Source: Arthrobacter mobilis (GTDB taxonomy: Bacteria; Actinomycetota; Actinomycetes; Actinomycetales; Micrococcaceae). From it: a stretch of 53,002 bases of DNA. Below the pieces are notes generated by a model, which did no database searches, was not told the DNA's origin, and was given only the letters and a program-made list of their open reading frames with translations. Position numbers and translations under genes: made by a program. Positions 18,624-26,088 of this stretch are shown here, one piece after another; the stretch's first letter is position 1, and every line of letters begins with the position of its first letter. The DNA lies in NCBI RefSeq assembly GCF_012395835.1, contig NZ_JAAZSQ010000011.1, forward strand, positions 62,669 through 115,670, read 5' to 3'.

Positions 18624-19163
18624 CTAGGTGAGGCGGATGGAGTCCCCGCTGGTCTGGCAGGCATGGGCGTGGTGCAGGAGCCTGTCCACGGTGGCCGTGG
18701 CCACAGGCAACAAGCCGACGTTATCCATGACGACAAGTTCAGATCGCAGGATTCTGGTGACGGCTCGGGGGACGCTGTCGTCGGTGCCAAGGGTCCGGAT
18801 CAGGTCGCAGAGGTGCGCGAGCCGGAACGAGGTTTTCCCTGCAGCTGATCCATTCCAAGGTGCACATGGGCCTGCTGGGTCGGGGCGGGGGACGGACGAG
18901 GCCGCGGGGTCCCAGGCGTCGAGGGGTTTGAGGAAGTCTGCTTCCTTGCGGCGGGTGACGAGCATGGACCGGACCCGGCCGACGGCTTCCTCGACGAACA
19001 GGTCAGTGATGACCTTGACGGGTTCCCCGCGCTCGGCGTGGGCACTCGCGATCAGTTCCGGGATCAGCGCCCGAGCTTGGGGCACTTTCAGTTGCCGCTT
19101 CAGGGCTTCCAACTCGCCTGACAGGGCCGGGACCGTGGTGTTGGCGGAGTTGATCGGGCCCAT
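18624..19163 (-). pseudogene. istB: IS21-family istB relic (copy B), internally deleted
   Basis: The frame is open for 179 codons from ATG 19163. It starts with an IstB N-terminus (LKRQLKVPQARALIPELIAS, VGRVRSMLVTRRKEADFLKP, AWDPAASSVPRP). It then jumps over part of the P-loop region to a short GKTSF, LRTLGTDDSVPRAVTRILRS-like text and LVVMDNVGLLPV. From there it skips the EGFYRLVDAAYE segment to TATVDRLLHHAHACQTSG. Two in-frame deletions therefore remove essential parts while keeping the frame. It is not a copy of istB relic A: the deletions and wording differ, so two separate elements are represented. Confidence 0.8.
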
Positions 19164-19490
19164 CAATTCTGCTCGTTCACAGCTGCGGGTCCAGCACACA
19201 TGCATGCCCAGGTGCCGGTCTCTTAGGTTAGAGACCGAGTCTTGTCCTCGGCGTGGACCGTGGTACGCCGGTCGTTCGCGATCGAGGGTAGGTCGCCGTG
19301 GAGCGCGGCTTCGCCCACGGCCCGGTCCACCGCCTTGGTGCCGGCGATCTTCGCCAGGTCACATTCTCGGCCATTTTCATGTTCATCCGGGCCGCGGCGG
19401 CCGCGGCGGCCTCCACAACCCAAGTCGCCGCGCCGTTGCCGATGGCCAGGAAGGCAGCCTCAGCAGCGCTGCGGGTCCTGGACATGTAAT
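19164..19490 (-). pseudogene. istA: IS21-family istA C-terminal relic (copy B)
   Basis: In one minus-strand frame AEAAFLAIGNGAATWVVEAA matches the late part of IstA. After a frame change KIAGTKAVDRAVGEAALHGD and HAEDKTRSLT continue it towards the gene end. Nothing of the catalytic domain or N-terminus is present. It directly precedes the istB relic, as in an intact IS21 element. Confidence 0.65.
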
Positions 19491-19595
19491 CGGCTCGTCA
19501 ACCGATGGACATCGATGAATAGGGAGTTACCGCGAGAATTGAAGATGCTGACTGAGCGAACTGCAGCAGTAGTTCCAGCCCATTCGTCTGATTGC

Positions 19596-20231
19596 TTAAG
19601 CCAGCGCCAATCGGCAAGACTGCAGTAACGCGTTGATTGAATCCGTGAGCCCATCCGGGCGGGTCATCAGTGCTGGAAATTCAATTGCGTCGACTTGCAG
19701 GCTCTCCGCGAACAGGACAGCCACTGCCAGCGCAGCACACAATGACCGTTTTGAATCCGGTTCCCCGAACATCCATGCATTGCTCACTACCACATGATGA
19801 TCCAAAGACATTAGCTGGCCGGCGTACCGGTCGGACCGTCGAAGGTCGAAATGAATGGTCCGCTGCTTGTCAAAGGTGTTGCCGATTGGTTGGGCAGCGG
19901 CTCCATCGACCGTCAAATGGAGGCGGTTGATTCCGATGGGCAACGCTTTGGGGACGTACTCAATCGGTGTGAGGTTGACCCAGGTCGGATGCAGGAATTG
20001 CTGGATCGCTTGGGCAGTAGCTGGTGCTAGTGGAAAGGGAAGGTCCATGCTGCCACTGGTTTCCTGCCCAAACGCCAGGGCAGCGGCGACTGCAAAGCGA
20101 TCTCCGCTGACCACACGCGGACGCCCGTCGATGAGCAGCTCGTTTACAAAGGGCACTGCGTCGTAGCGCTCAGGCTGGGCTACGATCGCCGATCCGCCAG
20201 TATCCGTGTTGCCTTGCCAATCGAACTTCAC
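19596..20231 (-). CDS. Hypothetical protein, last gene of the polymer operon
   Basis: This 211-residue soluble protein is not one I recognise. It has no signal peptide or membrane helix. It includes GGSAIVAQPERYDAVPF, DGRPRVVSGDRFAVAAALAF, a proline-rich centre (FLHPTWVNLTPIEYVPKALP) and a C-terminal Leu/Ala-rich half. ATG 20231 overlaps the stop of the upstream glycosyltransferase (ATGA), so it is translationally coupled and probably acts in the same pathway. Downstream there is only IS debris, so the operon may once have extended further. Confidence 0.6.
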   Translation of the reverse strand: MKFDWQGNTDTGGSAIVAQPERYDAVPFVNELLIDGRPRVVSGDRFAVAAALAFGQETSGSMDLPFPLAPATAQAIQQFLHPTWVNLTPIEYVPKALPIGINRLHLTVDGAAAQPIGNTFDKQRTIHFDLRRSDRYAGQLMSLDHHVVVSNAWMFGEPDSKRSLCAALAVAVLFAESLQVDAIEFPALMTRPDGLTDSINALLQSCRLALA

Positions 20232-22363
20232 TTGACTACTTCCTTTTCCGGCGTCGACGACAGGAGGGCGGCGAGATCATCTGTGTCGCCTGAGAAATCG
20301 ATCCAGGAGCGCAGTGTCAGATCACGTGTGCTGGCCGAGATGGACAAATTTTCCAGGCTCTCGAGCGGTAGGCCTCCCACACAGAGGACAAACATCAAGG
20401 CATCCTCGTCACTCAACAGGCGCTGGTGAACTTCCGCGCCGGGGAAGGATTTATCCACCACATGCTTGACCCAATCCAAGTTCTTGCTGGAAGCAAAAAC
20501 CAACACAGGTTCGTCAACCGCCCCCCAAGATCGCCGTCCGGCTGTGACCATGGCGTCGATGGCCATCAGCGTAACTTTATCCCTAGAGGTTGCGGCAGAA
20601 GGATCATCGACCTCCACGGCCATGCCCGCATCCTGAAGGGCGGAAACCCGGTCCAGCCCGACTTCTTCGAAGACTCCGATTTGGGAAATGAGCTGCCCGT
20701 CCCAGTCATGCTCAAGGATGTGGCGGTCCGCAAGCATGAGTTCGTCCGGAAGACTGACAGTCTCGGCGGTTTCACAACGGACGACGGCTGCCCGCCGGAC
20801 CAGGTGTCCCGGCAGGTAGTCGGCCACCGAAGCCAGGACCTCCTGCCGCTCGCCCAACGCCTTGGGTGGAGTTTTCGAATGGGCTTTGTGCAGGGCACGG
20901 AATTCGACAGTGGACATCGGCACCCTGGCCATCGTCTGGGTGAGTACGGCGGACGTGTGCTGGACCACCGAATCGGTTTCGGTGATCTGTCCGCTGTGAA
21001 GGCGGCGCAGTGTATGCACATAGCCGGTGTGGTTCAGCCGGATGCCGGACCGCATCATCCGAATACCAAGGTTGTAGTCGGAACCGCTGCGCAACGACTC
21101 GTCATAGCCAAGCCGGCGGACCACCTCCGTCGCGATCATCATAGTCGGGTGCAGATAGACCCTGCCGGAGGTCAGCAGGGAACCCAGCGAGAGATCCTTC
21201 CCCGGCAACAGGTTCATTTCACCTGTCTCGTCATCGAAGTCGACCCAGGCGCCGTAGGAGCCGTGGTGCCCGGGGCGCAGGGCCGCCAGGTGCTTCTCCA
21301 AGCGCCACGGCAGCATGATGTCGTCGTCGTCATGAACGGCGGTATAACGGCCGCGGCTGACGGAGGCCGCGAAGTTCCGGGCGGCAGCAATGCCCGCATT
21401 CTCCCGGTAGAAGTAACGGATCCGCTCGTCCCTGAAGGACTCCACTACCTCCCGGGTCGCGTCGGTTGAGCCGTCATCGACGATGATGAGCTCGAAGTCC
21501 GGCATGCTCTGGGCCAGGACCGACCTGATGCTGTCCGCGATGTAAGATGCTCGGTTGTAGGTCGACACGACGACGCTTACGGGCAGTTCGGCATCCGCGG
21601 GCCTGTGCTGCCAGTTAACCGTATTGCGGATGACCGACTTGTCCTCAACGTGGATCTTGCTGTTGAGCTCGATCGCCTTCCGGCCCTGGGCCGTCTCCGA
21701 GGCGATCTTCCGCGAGGGTGCGTGCCACATGTGGTACATTCGCACGTCGTCATCGACCACCCACTCGAGCCGCGCCCCTGCACGACGTAGCCGATTGGCG
21801 AAGTCGATGTCTTCGCCGCCGTAGATTTCCATGCGCTCGTCCAGACCGCGGATCTCCAGGTATCTGGCCCGGCTGGCCGCCATCATTCCGCCCATCCCCC
21901 ATCGCGGGCGCATGCGGGAGACACGTTCGAGCAGCCGCCAGTCAATCGTCCGGCCCGCCAGCTCCACGTCCGAGTAGCCTTCGGGCAGGTCGCGGCACTG
22001 GAGTACCAGCGCCAGATCCGGATTGGCCAGGATCGCTTTCCCGACAATTTCCATGGACTTCGGGGAGAAGATCATATCGGCATCGGTGGATACCAGGACT
22101 CGGCCCGAGGAAACGGCAAAACCGGCATTAAGCGCCCGGGAGCGGGACCATACACCGTCCGTCTCGGTGTAGACGTAGACGGCGCCGGCCTCCTCCATGG
22201 CACGTTTCGTTTCCGCGTGTTCTGCCGAGCCGTAGTCGGAGACAATGACTTCCCCGGCCAGACTGCCAAATGACCTTTGAATGGTTTGCACAGCCATCCG
22301 AAGGCGGTTGATGCCCCAATCCTTGAAACCAATAACAACAGATACATCCATTTGCGTGGTCAT
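20228..22363 (-). CDS. Two-domain GT2 glycosyltransferase
   Basis: This 711-residue cytoplasmic protein has two GT-A (family 2) domains in tandem. Domain 1 starts at residue 6 (DVSVVIGFKDWGINRLRMAV) with VSTDADMIF as the metal site and GGEDIDFANRLRRAG as the acceptor-side motif. Domain 2 starts near residue 261 (VSVVVSTYNRASYIADSIRS, ELIIVDDGSTDATREV) with VHDDDDIMLPWRLE near residue 341. Residues 500-711 are unassigned. Tandem GT2 proteins such as chondroitin and heparosan polymerases add two alternating sugars, so this could be the polymerase of a disaccharide-repeat chain. The start and stop overlap both neighbours by 4 nt. Confidence 0.88.
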   Translation of the reverse strand: MTTQMDVSVVIGFKDWGINRLRMAVQTIQRSFGSLAGEVIVSDYGSAEHAETKRAMEEAGAVYVYTETDGVWSRSRALNAGFAVSSGRVLVSTDADMIFSPKSMEIVGKAILANPDLALVLQCRDLPEGYSDVELAGRTIDWRLLERVSRMRPRWGMGGMMAASRARYLEIRGLDERMEIYGGEDIDFANRLRRAGARLEWVVDDDVRMYHMWHAPSRKIASETAQGRKAIELNSKIHVEDKSVIRNTVNWQHRPADAELPVSVVVSTYNRASYIADSIRSVLAQSMPDFELIIVDDGSTDATREVVESFRDERIRYFYRENAGIAAARNFAASVSRGRYTAVHDDDDIMLPWRLEKHLAALRPGHHGSYGAWVDFDDETGEMNLLPGKDLSLGSLLTSGRVYLHPTMMIATEVVRRLGYDESLRSGSDYNLGIRMMRSGIRLNHTGYVHTLRRLHSGQITETDSVVQHTSAVLTQTMARVPMSTVEFRALHKAHSKTPPKALGERQEVLASVADYLPGHLVRRAAVVRCETAETVSLPDELMLADRHILEHDWDGQLISQIGVFEEVGLDRVSALQDAGMAVEVDDPSAATSRDKVTLMAIDAMVTAGRRSWGAVDEPVLVFASSKNLDWVKHVVDKSFPGAEVHQRLLSDEDALMFVLCVGGLPLESLENLSISASTRDLTLRSWIDFSGDTDDLAALLSSTPEKEVVK

Positions 22364-22782
22364 TTCGACGAACCGTTCGGCCTTCCTGGGATAATGTGCA
22401 TTCTGCCCGGGCCGTCGGTCCGCGCCTCAAGGCCAGGTCGCCGGATCCCGAGGAAGGTCCTCGGGAAACACTTTTTGCCGAGCGGCTCAAGGGATGGCCA
22501 AGCTAGTGCTGTCATTTTTACCGTCACCACATGCCGCGTTGTCGTGATGACCCCGACCGGGTGAAGGCCCGGATCGGACCGTGGAGGAACGAACAGGTAG
22601 GAGCTGGGTACGGCATCGGAACGTAGGAGGCTCCGGCTCATGACTTCGTGTCCTGCGGTGTCGAAAAGACGAATGAGCAGTACGGCAGATTCCTCAGCCA
22701 CCGGACGGTCATAGTGAAGGGCCAGATGAAGTGCGTTCGATTGGTGCGCCACCTTGAACACATACTGGCATTCGGATTTCAT
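22360..22782 (-). CDS. Hypothetical protein of the polymer operon, 140 residues
   Basis: ATG 22782 is preceded by GGGGAGAACT, a strong ribosome-binding site, and was preferred over an open upstream extension. The product has beta-strand-rich text (YVFKVAHQSNALHLALHYD, AVLLIRLFDTAGHEVMSRSL, SSYLFVPPRSDPGLHPVGVI) suggesting a small sandwich domain, with a basic C-terminal tail. No family is recognised and no signal peptide is seen. Its stop overlaps the ATG of the two-domain glycosyltransferase, so it may be a partner of that enzyme or of the hydrolase upstream. The 95-nt gap before it is the largest in the operon. Confidence 0.55.
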   Translation of the reverse strand: MKSECQYVFKVAHQSNALHLALHYDRPVAEESAVLLIRLFDTAGHEVMSRSLLRSDAVPSSYLFVPPRSDPGLHPVGVITTTRHVVTVKMTALAWPSLEPLGKKCFPRTFLGIRRPGLEARTDGPGRMHIIPGRPNGSSK

Positions 22783-22877
22783 AGTTCTCCCCTGAAGGTG
22801 CGGTACAGATGTCTCAATCTGCCGGAAGGATGTAGGACTCGGAGTGGTCCCGCACGCCGGAGTGGCAGCTCGCCGGG

Positions 22878-23759
22878 TCAACCGCCGAGCGGCTCCCCAA
22901 AGAATTCCTCGTGGGCGGCCCGGATGTGGCCGAGGAACCGTCCCCGCGATGGCGGCTGGTGTCCCTGCTGCATCGCTTCGAGGACCAACCGGATCCTACC
23001 GGAGGCATCCACACCGCCGGTGGAAGCGTCGACGAACCGGGACGCGGCGAACGGCGCGTAGTGATCGGTGACGTGCCCGGTGTCGTTGGAGTTCTGCACG
23101 TAGCGGACATAGTTCGGCACCTCCGGCTCCGCATACAGCCGGCGCAGATTAACCCGCTCCGCGTACTGGGCTTCGACGTCGTCAATCGTCTCGTGCCCCG
23201 GGAAAGCCGCCTTCACAAAAGCCTTATGGACCCAGGGAATGTAGTCGCCGACGCGGGTCTGGGGCGAGAAGCTGACGGCTACTGAGCCGGGAATCCGGCG
23301 CGCGACCGCCATGGCGGCAAAGCCGCCCCCGCTGGAACCGGCCAGCAGGACCCGGCTGTAGTTCCCATCCGCTGCAACCTGCCGGATCACGGCAGCGACA
23401 TCGTCGGCCAGATCCTGTGCGGCGGTGCCGATGTACCAGCCAAGCGGCATGCCACCGTCCAATTCAAGCGTGGTGTCGGCAAAGAAGAGCCGTCCTGCGT
23501 CCAGTTCGCCCAGCGTTTTGCGCCATTCGAAGCGCGGCAGCTGGTACTTGGTCCGCTGCAGGGAACCGTGGAAGGCCACAACCAAGGTCTGCGAATCGCC
23601 CGGAGTGTAGAGGCACCGGACGGGCAGCCCGCCGTCCTTCCGGAACGGGATCACATATGAGAGATCCTCCCCGGCGGAATGCTCAATCGCCCCCGCATCG
23701 TCGATGTGGCGGACCTCAACGCCGTTGCGTTCGTCCCACTCAGTCTTAGTGACCTGCAC
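22878..23759 (-). CDS. Alpha/beta-hydrolase in polymer operon (Asp2-like?)
   Basis: This 293-residue protein has an alpha/beta-hydrolase layout: LVVAFHGSLQRTKYQLPRFE (oxyanion strand), AAQDLADDVAAVIRQVAADG, the nucleophile elbow LLAGSSGGGFAAMAVARR with Ser143, and NSNDTGHVTDHYAPF with a late His as candidate catalytic base. No signal peptide is visible, so it is probably cytoplasmic. Hydrolase-fold proteins in glycan operons include Asp2-type glycan O-acetyltransferases and carbohydrate esterases. I infer an acyl-modifying role but cannot assign the substrate. The start overlaps the upstream glycosyltransferase by 14 nt. Confidence 0.65.
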   Translation of the reverse strand: MQVTKTEWDERNGVEVRHIDDAGAIEHSAGEDLSYVIPFRKDGGLPVRCLYTPGDSQTLVVAFHGSLQRTKYQLPRFEWRKTLGELDAGRLFFADTTLELDGGMPLGWYIGTAAQDLADDVAAVIRQVAADGNYSRVLLAGSSGGGFAAMAVARRIPGSVAVSFSPQTRVGDYIPWVHKAFVKAAFPGHETIDDVEAQYAERVNLRRLYAEPEVPNYVRYVQNSNDTGHVTDHYAPFAASRFVDASTGGVDASGRIRLVLEAMQQGHQPPSRGRFLGHIRAAHEEFFGEPLGG

Positions 23760-26088
23760 TGATGTCCTCCAGCAGTCTTTCCTCTAGTCCCGCAAACCTG
23801 ACAATTCTAGCGATCGACGGCGCGGGGCGGCCGCCGTCCGAAGTAGCCTCGTGCGGGAGTTCCGCGGCCAGCTGCTGCCAGCTGGGCGCCGCCAGCATGG
23901 TGGCCGGCAGCAGCGGGGCGAGCAGTGCGAAGACATCCGCGTCCAGCGGCAGCCACACCGGATAGCTGCCAAACATGGCGTGCACGTTTCCGGTGACGGT
24001 CGTGACATCGTAGTGGTGCCCGGCGTCGGATTCCGGCCCGTGAGCAGCCAGGACGGCGACCTGCGCAGCCTGGATCCTGGAGGTCAGGGCGCTTTGGAAC
24101 TCAAAACCGCTCGGATCGTAGGCCAGGACCAGCTGGGCCGCCACAGCATCGGTGATTTCGACCCGCTGCAGCGCCCCGGTCCGGAATGCCTCCAGGTAAT
24201 CGTCATTGAACGCCGGCCCGAAGGAAGCGTCCCGCCCCAGGCTGTACTGGTGCTGCACGCCCACCCTCAGCCCCAGTGACCGAGCCTGCTCCACGTGGTG
24301 CAGCAGCAGGGCCGACTCGGTACCGCCGGAGCTGAAGTCCCCGACCAGGACGATGTCGAGTTCGCGGCTGGATACCGCCTCCGGCAGGTACCGTCCCGGC
24401 GCGGCGAAGGGACGCTCCGGCAGGGGAAACGGCAGATGGCCGTTGTGTTCGCCGGCCTCGATTTGCCGGTGCCAGCGCTGGTAGTACTCCCGGTAAGCAT
24501 TGCGGTCCGGGGCCCGGAATCCCAGGCGGAAGTCCTCCACGGACAGGTTCGAGTCCGTCACCAGGGACAGGGTCAGCGGCGCCTGGCTGACCTCCAGCGG
24601 CTCCTCGGGATTCACCAGCAGCTGGTACCGGACAATGAATTCCCCATCGGCAGCCTTGCGCACAGTGTCCCAATAGCCCAGCTTGTCGCGCACCACCGCC
24701 ACGGGGAACAGGGTTGAGACGTGTGCGGGTGTGATGAAGGCCCCGCGCCAGCCGCGGTAGTGGAAGTACAGGTCAGGGCCCACCCTGGTCCAGGGAGCCG
24801 AGACCAGCCGGTGGTCCGGCTGAGCAACGGCGGCCGCCACCAGCCGTTCGATTTTCTGCGGGTGCTGCCAGTCGTCGCCGTCGAAAACGGTGACGAACTC
24901 GCCCCGGGCCCGCTCGAAGGCCATGTTCCGGGACGTGTACGCTCCGGAGTTGACCGGGTTGGCGACCACGGTAATGCGGGGATCGGCGCCAGCCCAGCGC
25001 TGCAGCAGCGGCCAGTATTCCTCACCGGAGCCGTCATCGACGATGATGACTTCGATGTTCCGGTACGTCTGGTTCAGGGCGGAGCGGACCGCCAGGTCGG
25101 TGTACTCATCCGGCCGGTAGACCGGCATGAGAATGCTCACCAGCGGACCGCCGTCGACGGGCAGGGCTTCGGCGGCGGCCAGGCGCTGGAAGGGCTCCTC
25201 CTCGCCCGGCGTGAGCCGAAGCTCGGCCAGGCCCTCGGCACGGTAGACGCTGTTGATGGTGTCCAGCCAGTCCTCGACGCCCTTGTTGGAGAGACGGAAC
25301 GGGTTGCGGAAGTTGGCGCGGAAGAGCTGCACGTCATGCCGGCGGTCCTCGGCCGGCTTGAACAGTGGCAGCAGGGACTCGGCTTCCTCGTACCGGCCGG
25401 TGGAGGCCAGGGACTCGAGCAGGAAGGCGGCGCGGCCCTTACCGGCGAACAACTCGGTCCCCCGCGAGCGCAGCACCAGCTGGTACATGGTGGCGGCATT
25501 GAGCTGGTCCAGGGGGCTGGCGCTCTGCCGGAAGCATAGGTCCGCCAGCTGGGCCAGCGGCAGGCCGGCAGCAGCCAGCAGATGCCGTTCCACCTCCAGC
25601 CGCGCGTTGCCGCCCAGCCGGTAGTTTTCCAGGGCCCGTTCCAGGGCGGACCAGCTCCAGCGGCCACGGGTGGCTTTCAGGCTCAGCAGGTCCCGGCCTT
25701 GGATCGAGCGCATCTTGGTCAGCCGCTGCATGATCTGGGTCATCGACAGCGAGTTGTGCTGCTGGAACCACGCGAGGGCGCCGAACTGGGTGAACCTGGA
25801 GAGCAGGTCCGGTTCCAACCCGGAGGCCCTCAGCAGGTGGAAGGACTGCCGGGACGTGTCCCGGGTAGCCACCATCACCCGGGACAGCCGCCGGTACGTG
25901 ACGGCGATGCCCACGCCGACCAGCAGCACCAGCAGCATGACGGCCAGCAGGAGCAGGTTGGTCGAGCCCAAGGCGAGGCCGACCAGGGCCAGCACCAACA
26001 CCGCGCCCGCCATGACGCCCGCCAGGGGGACAACGAGCCGGGCCAACTGCCGGCGGCTGCTGCGCAGCTTGGAAACCGGTGTGCTCAT
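23746..26088 (-). CDS. Membrane-anchored GT2 glycosyltransferase, multidomain
   Basis: This is a 780-residue protein. Residues 17-40 and 44-65 form two transmembrane helices (LVVPLAGVMAGAVLVLALVG and LLLLAVMLLVLLVGVGIAV), so the bulk sits in the cytoplasm at the membrane. A helical, Arg/Leu-rich region (70-310) with repeat-like text precedes a GT2 domain from about residue 317 (PLVSILMPVYRPDEYTD, EVIIVDDGSGEEYW, VTVFDGDDWQHP near 400). The C-terminal part (560-780) opens with IVLVGDFSSGGTESALLLHH, GT-B-like and unassigned. The start is ATG 26088 (MSTPVSK), in ATGA overlap with the previous gene. Confidence 0.85.
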   Translation of the reverse strand: MSTPVSKLRSSRRQLARLVVPLAGVMAGAVLVLALVGLALGSTNLLLLAVMLLVLLVGVGIAVTYRRLSRVMVATRDTSRQSFHLLRASGLEPDLLSRFTQFGALAWFQQHNSLSMTQIMQRLTKMRSIQGRDLLSLKATRGRWSWSALERALENYRLGGNARLEVERHLLAAAGLPLAQLADLCFRQSASPLDQLNAATMYQLVLRSRGTELFAGKGRAAFLLESLASTGRYEEAESLLPLFKPAEDRRHDVQLFRANFRNPFRLSNKGVEDWLDTINSVYRAEGLAELRLTPGEEEPFQRLAAAEALPVDGGPLVSILMPVYRPDEYTDLAVRSALNQTYRNIEVIIVDDGSGEEYWPLLQRWAGADPRITVVANPVNSGAYTSRNMAFERARGEFVTVFDGDDWQHPQKIERLVAAAVAQPDHRLVSAPWTRVGPDLYFHYRGWRGAFITPAHVSTLFPVAVVRDKLGYWDTVRKAADGEFIVRYQLLVNPEEPLEVSQAPLTLSLVTDSNLSVEDFRLGFRAPDRNAYREYYQRWHRQIEAGEHNGHLPFPLPERPFAAPGRYLPEAVSSRELDIVLVGDFSSGGTESALLLHHVEQARSLGLRVGVQHQYSLGRDASFGPAFNDDYLEAFRTGALQRVEITDAVAAQLVLAYDPSGFEFQSALTSRIQAAQVAVLAAHGPESDAGHHYDVTTVTGNVHAMFGSYPVWLPLDADVFALLAPLLPATMLAAPSWQQLAAELPHEATSDGGRPAPSIARIVRFAGLEERLLEDISAGH

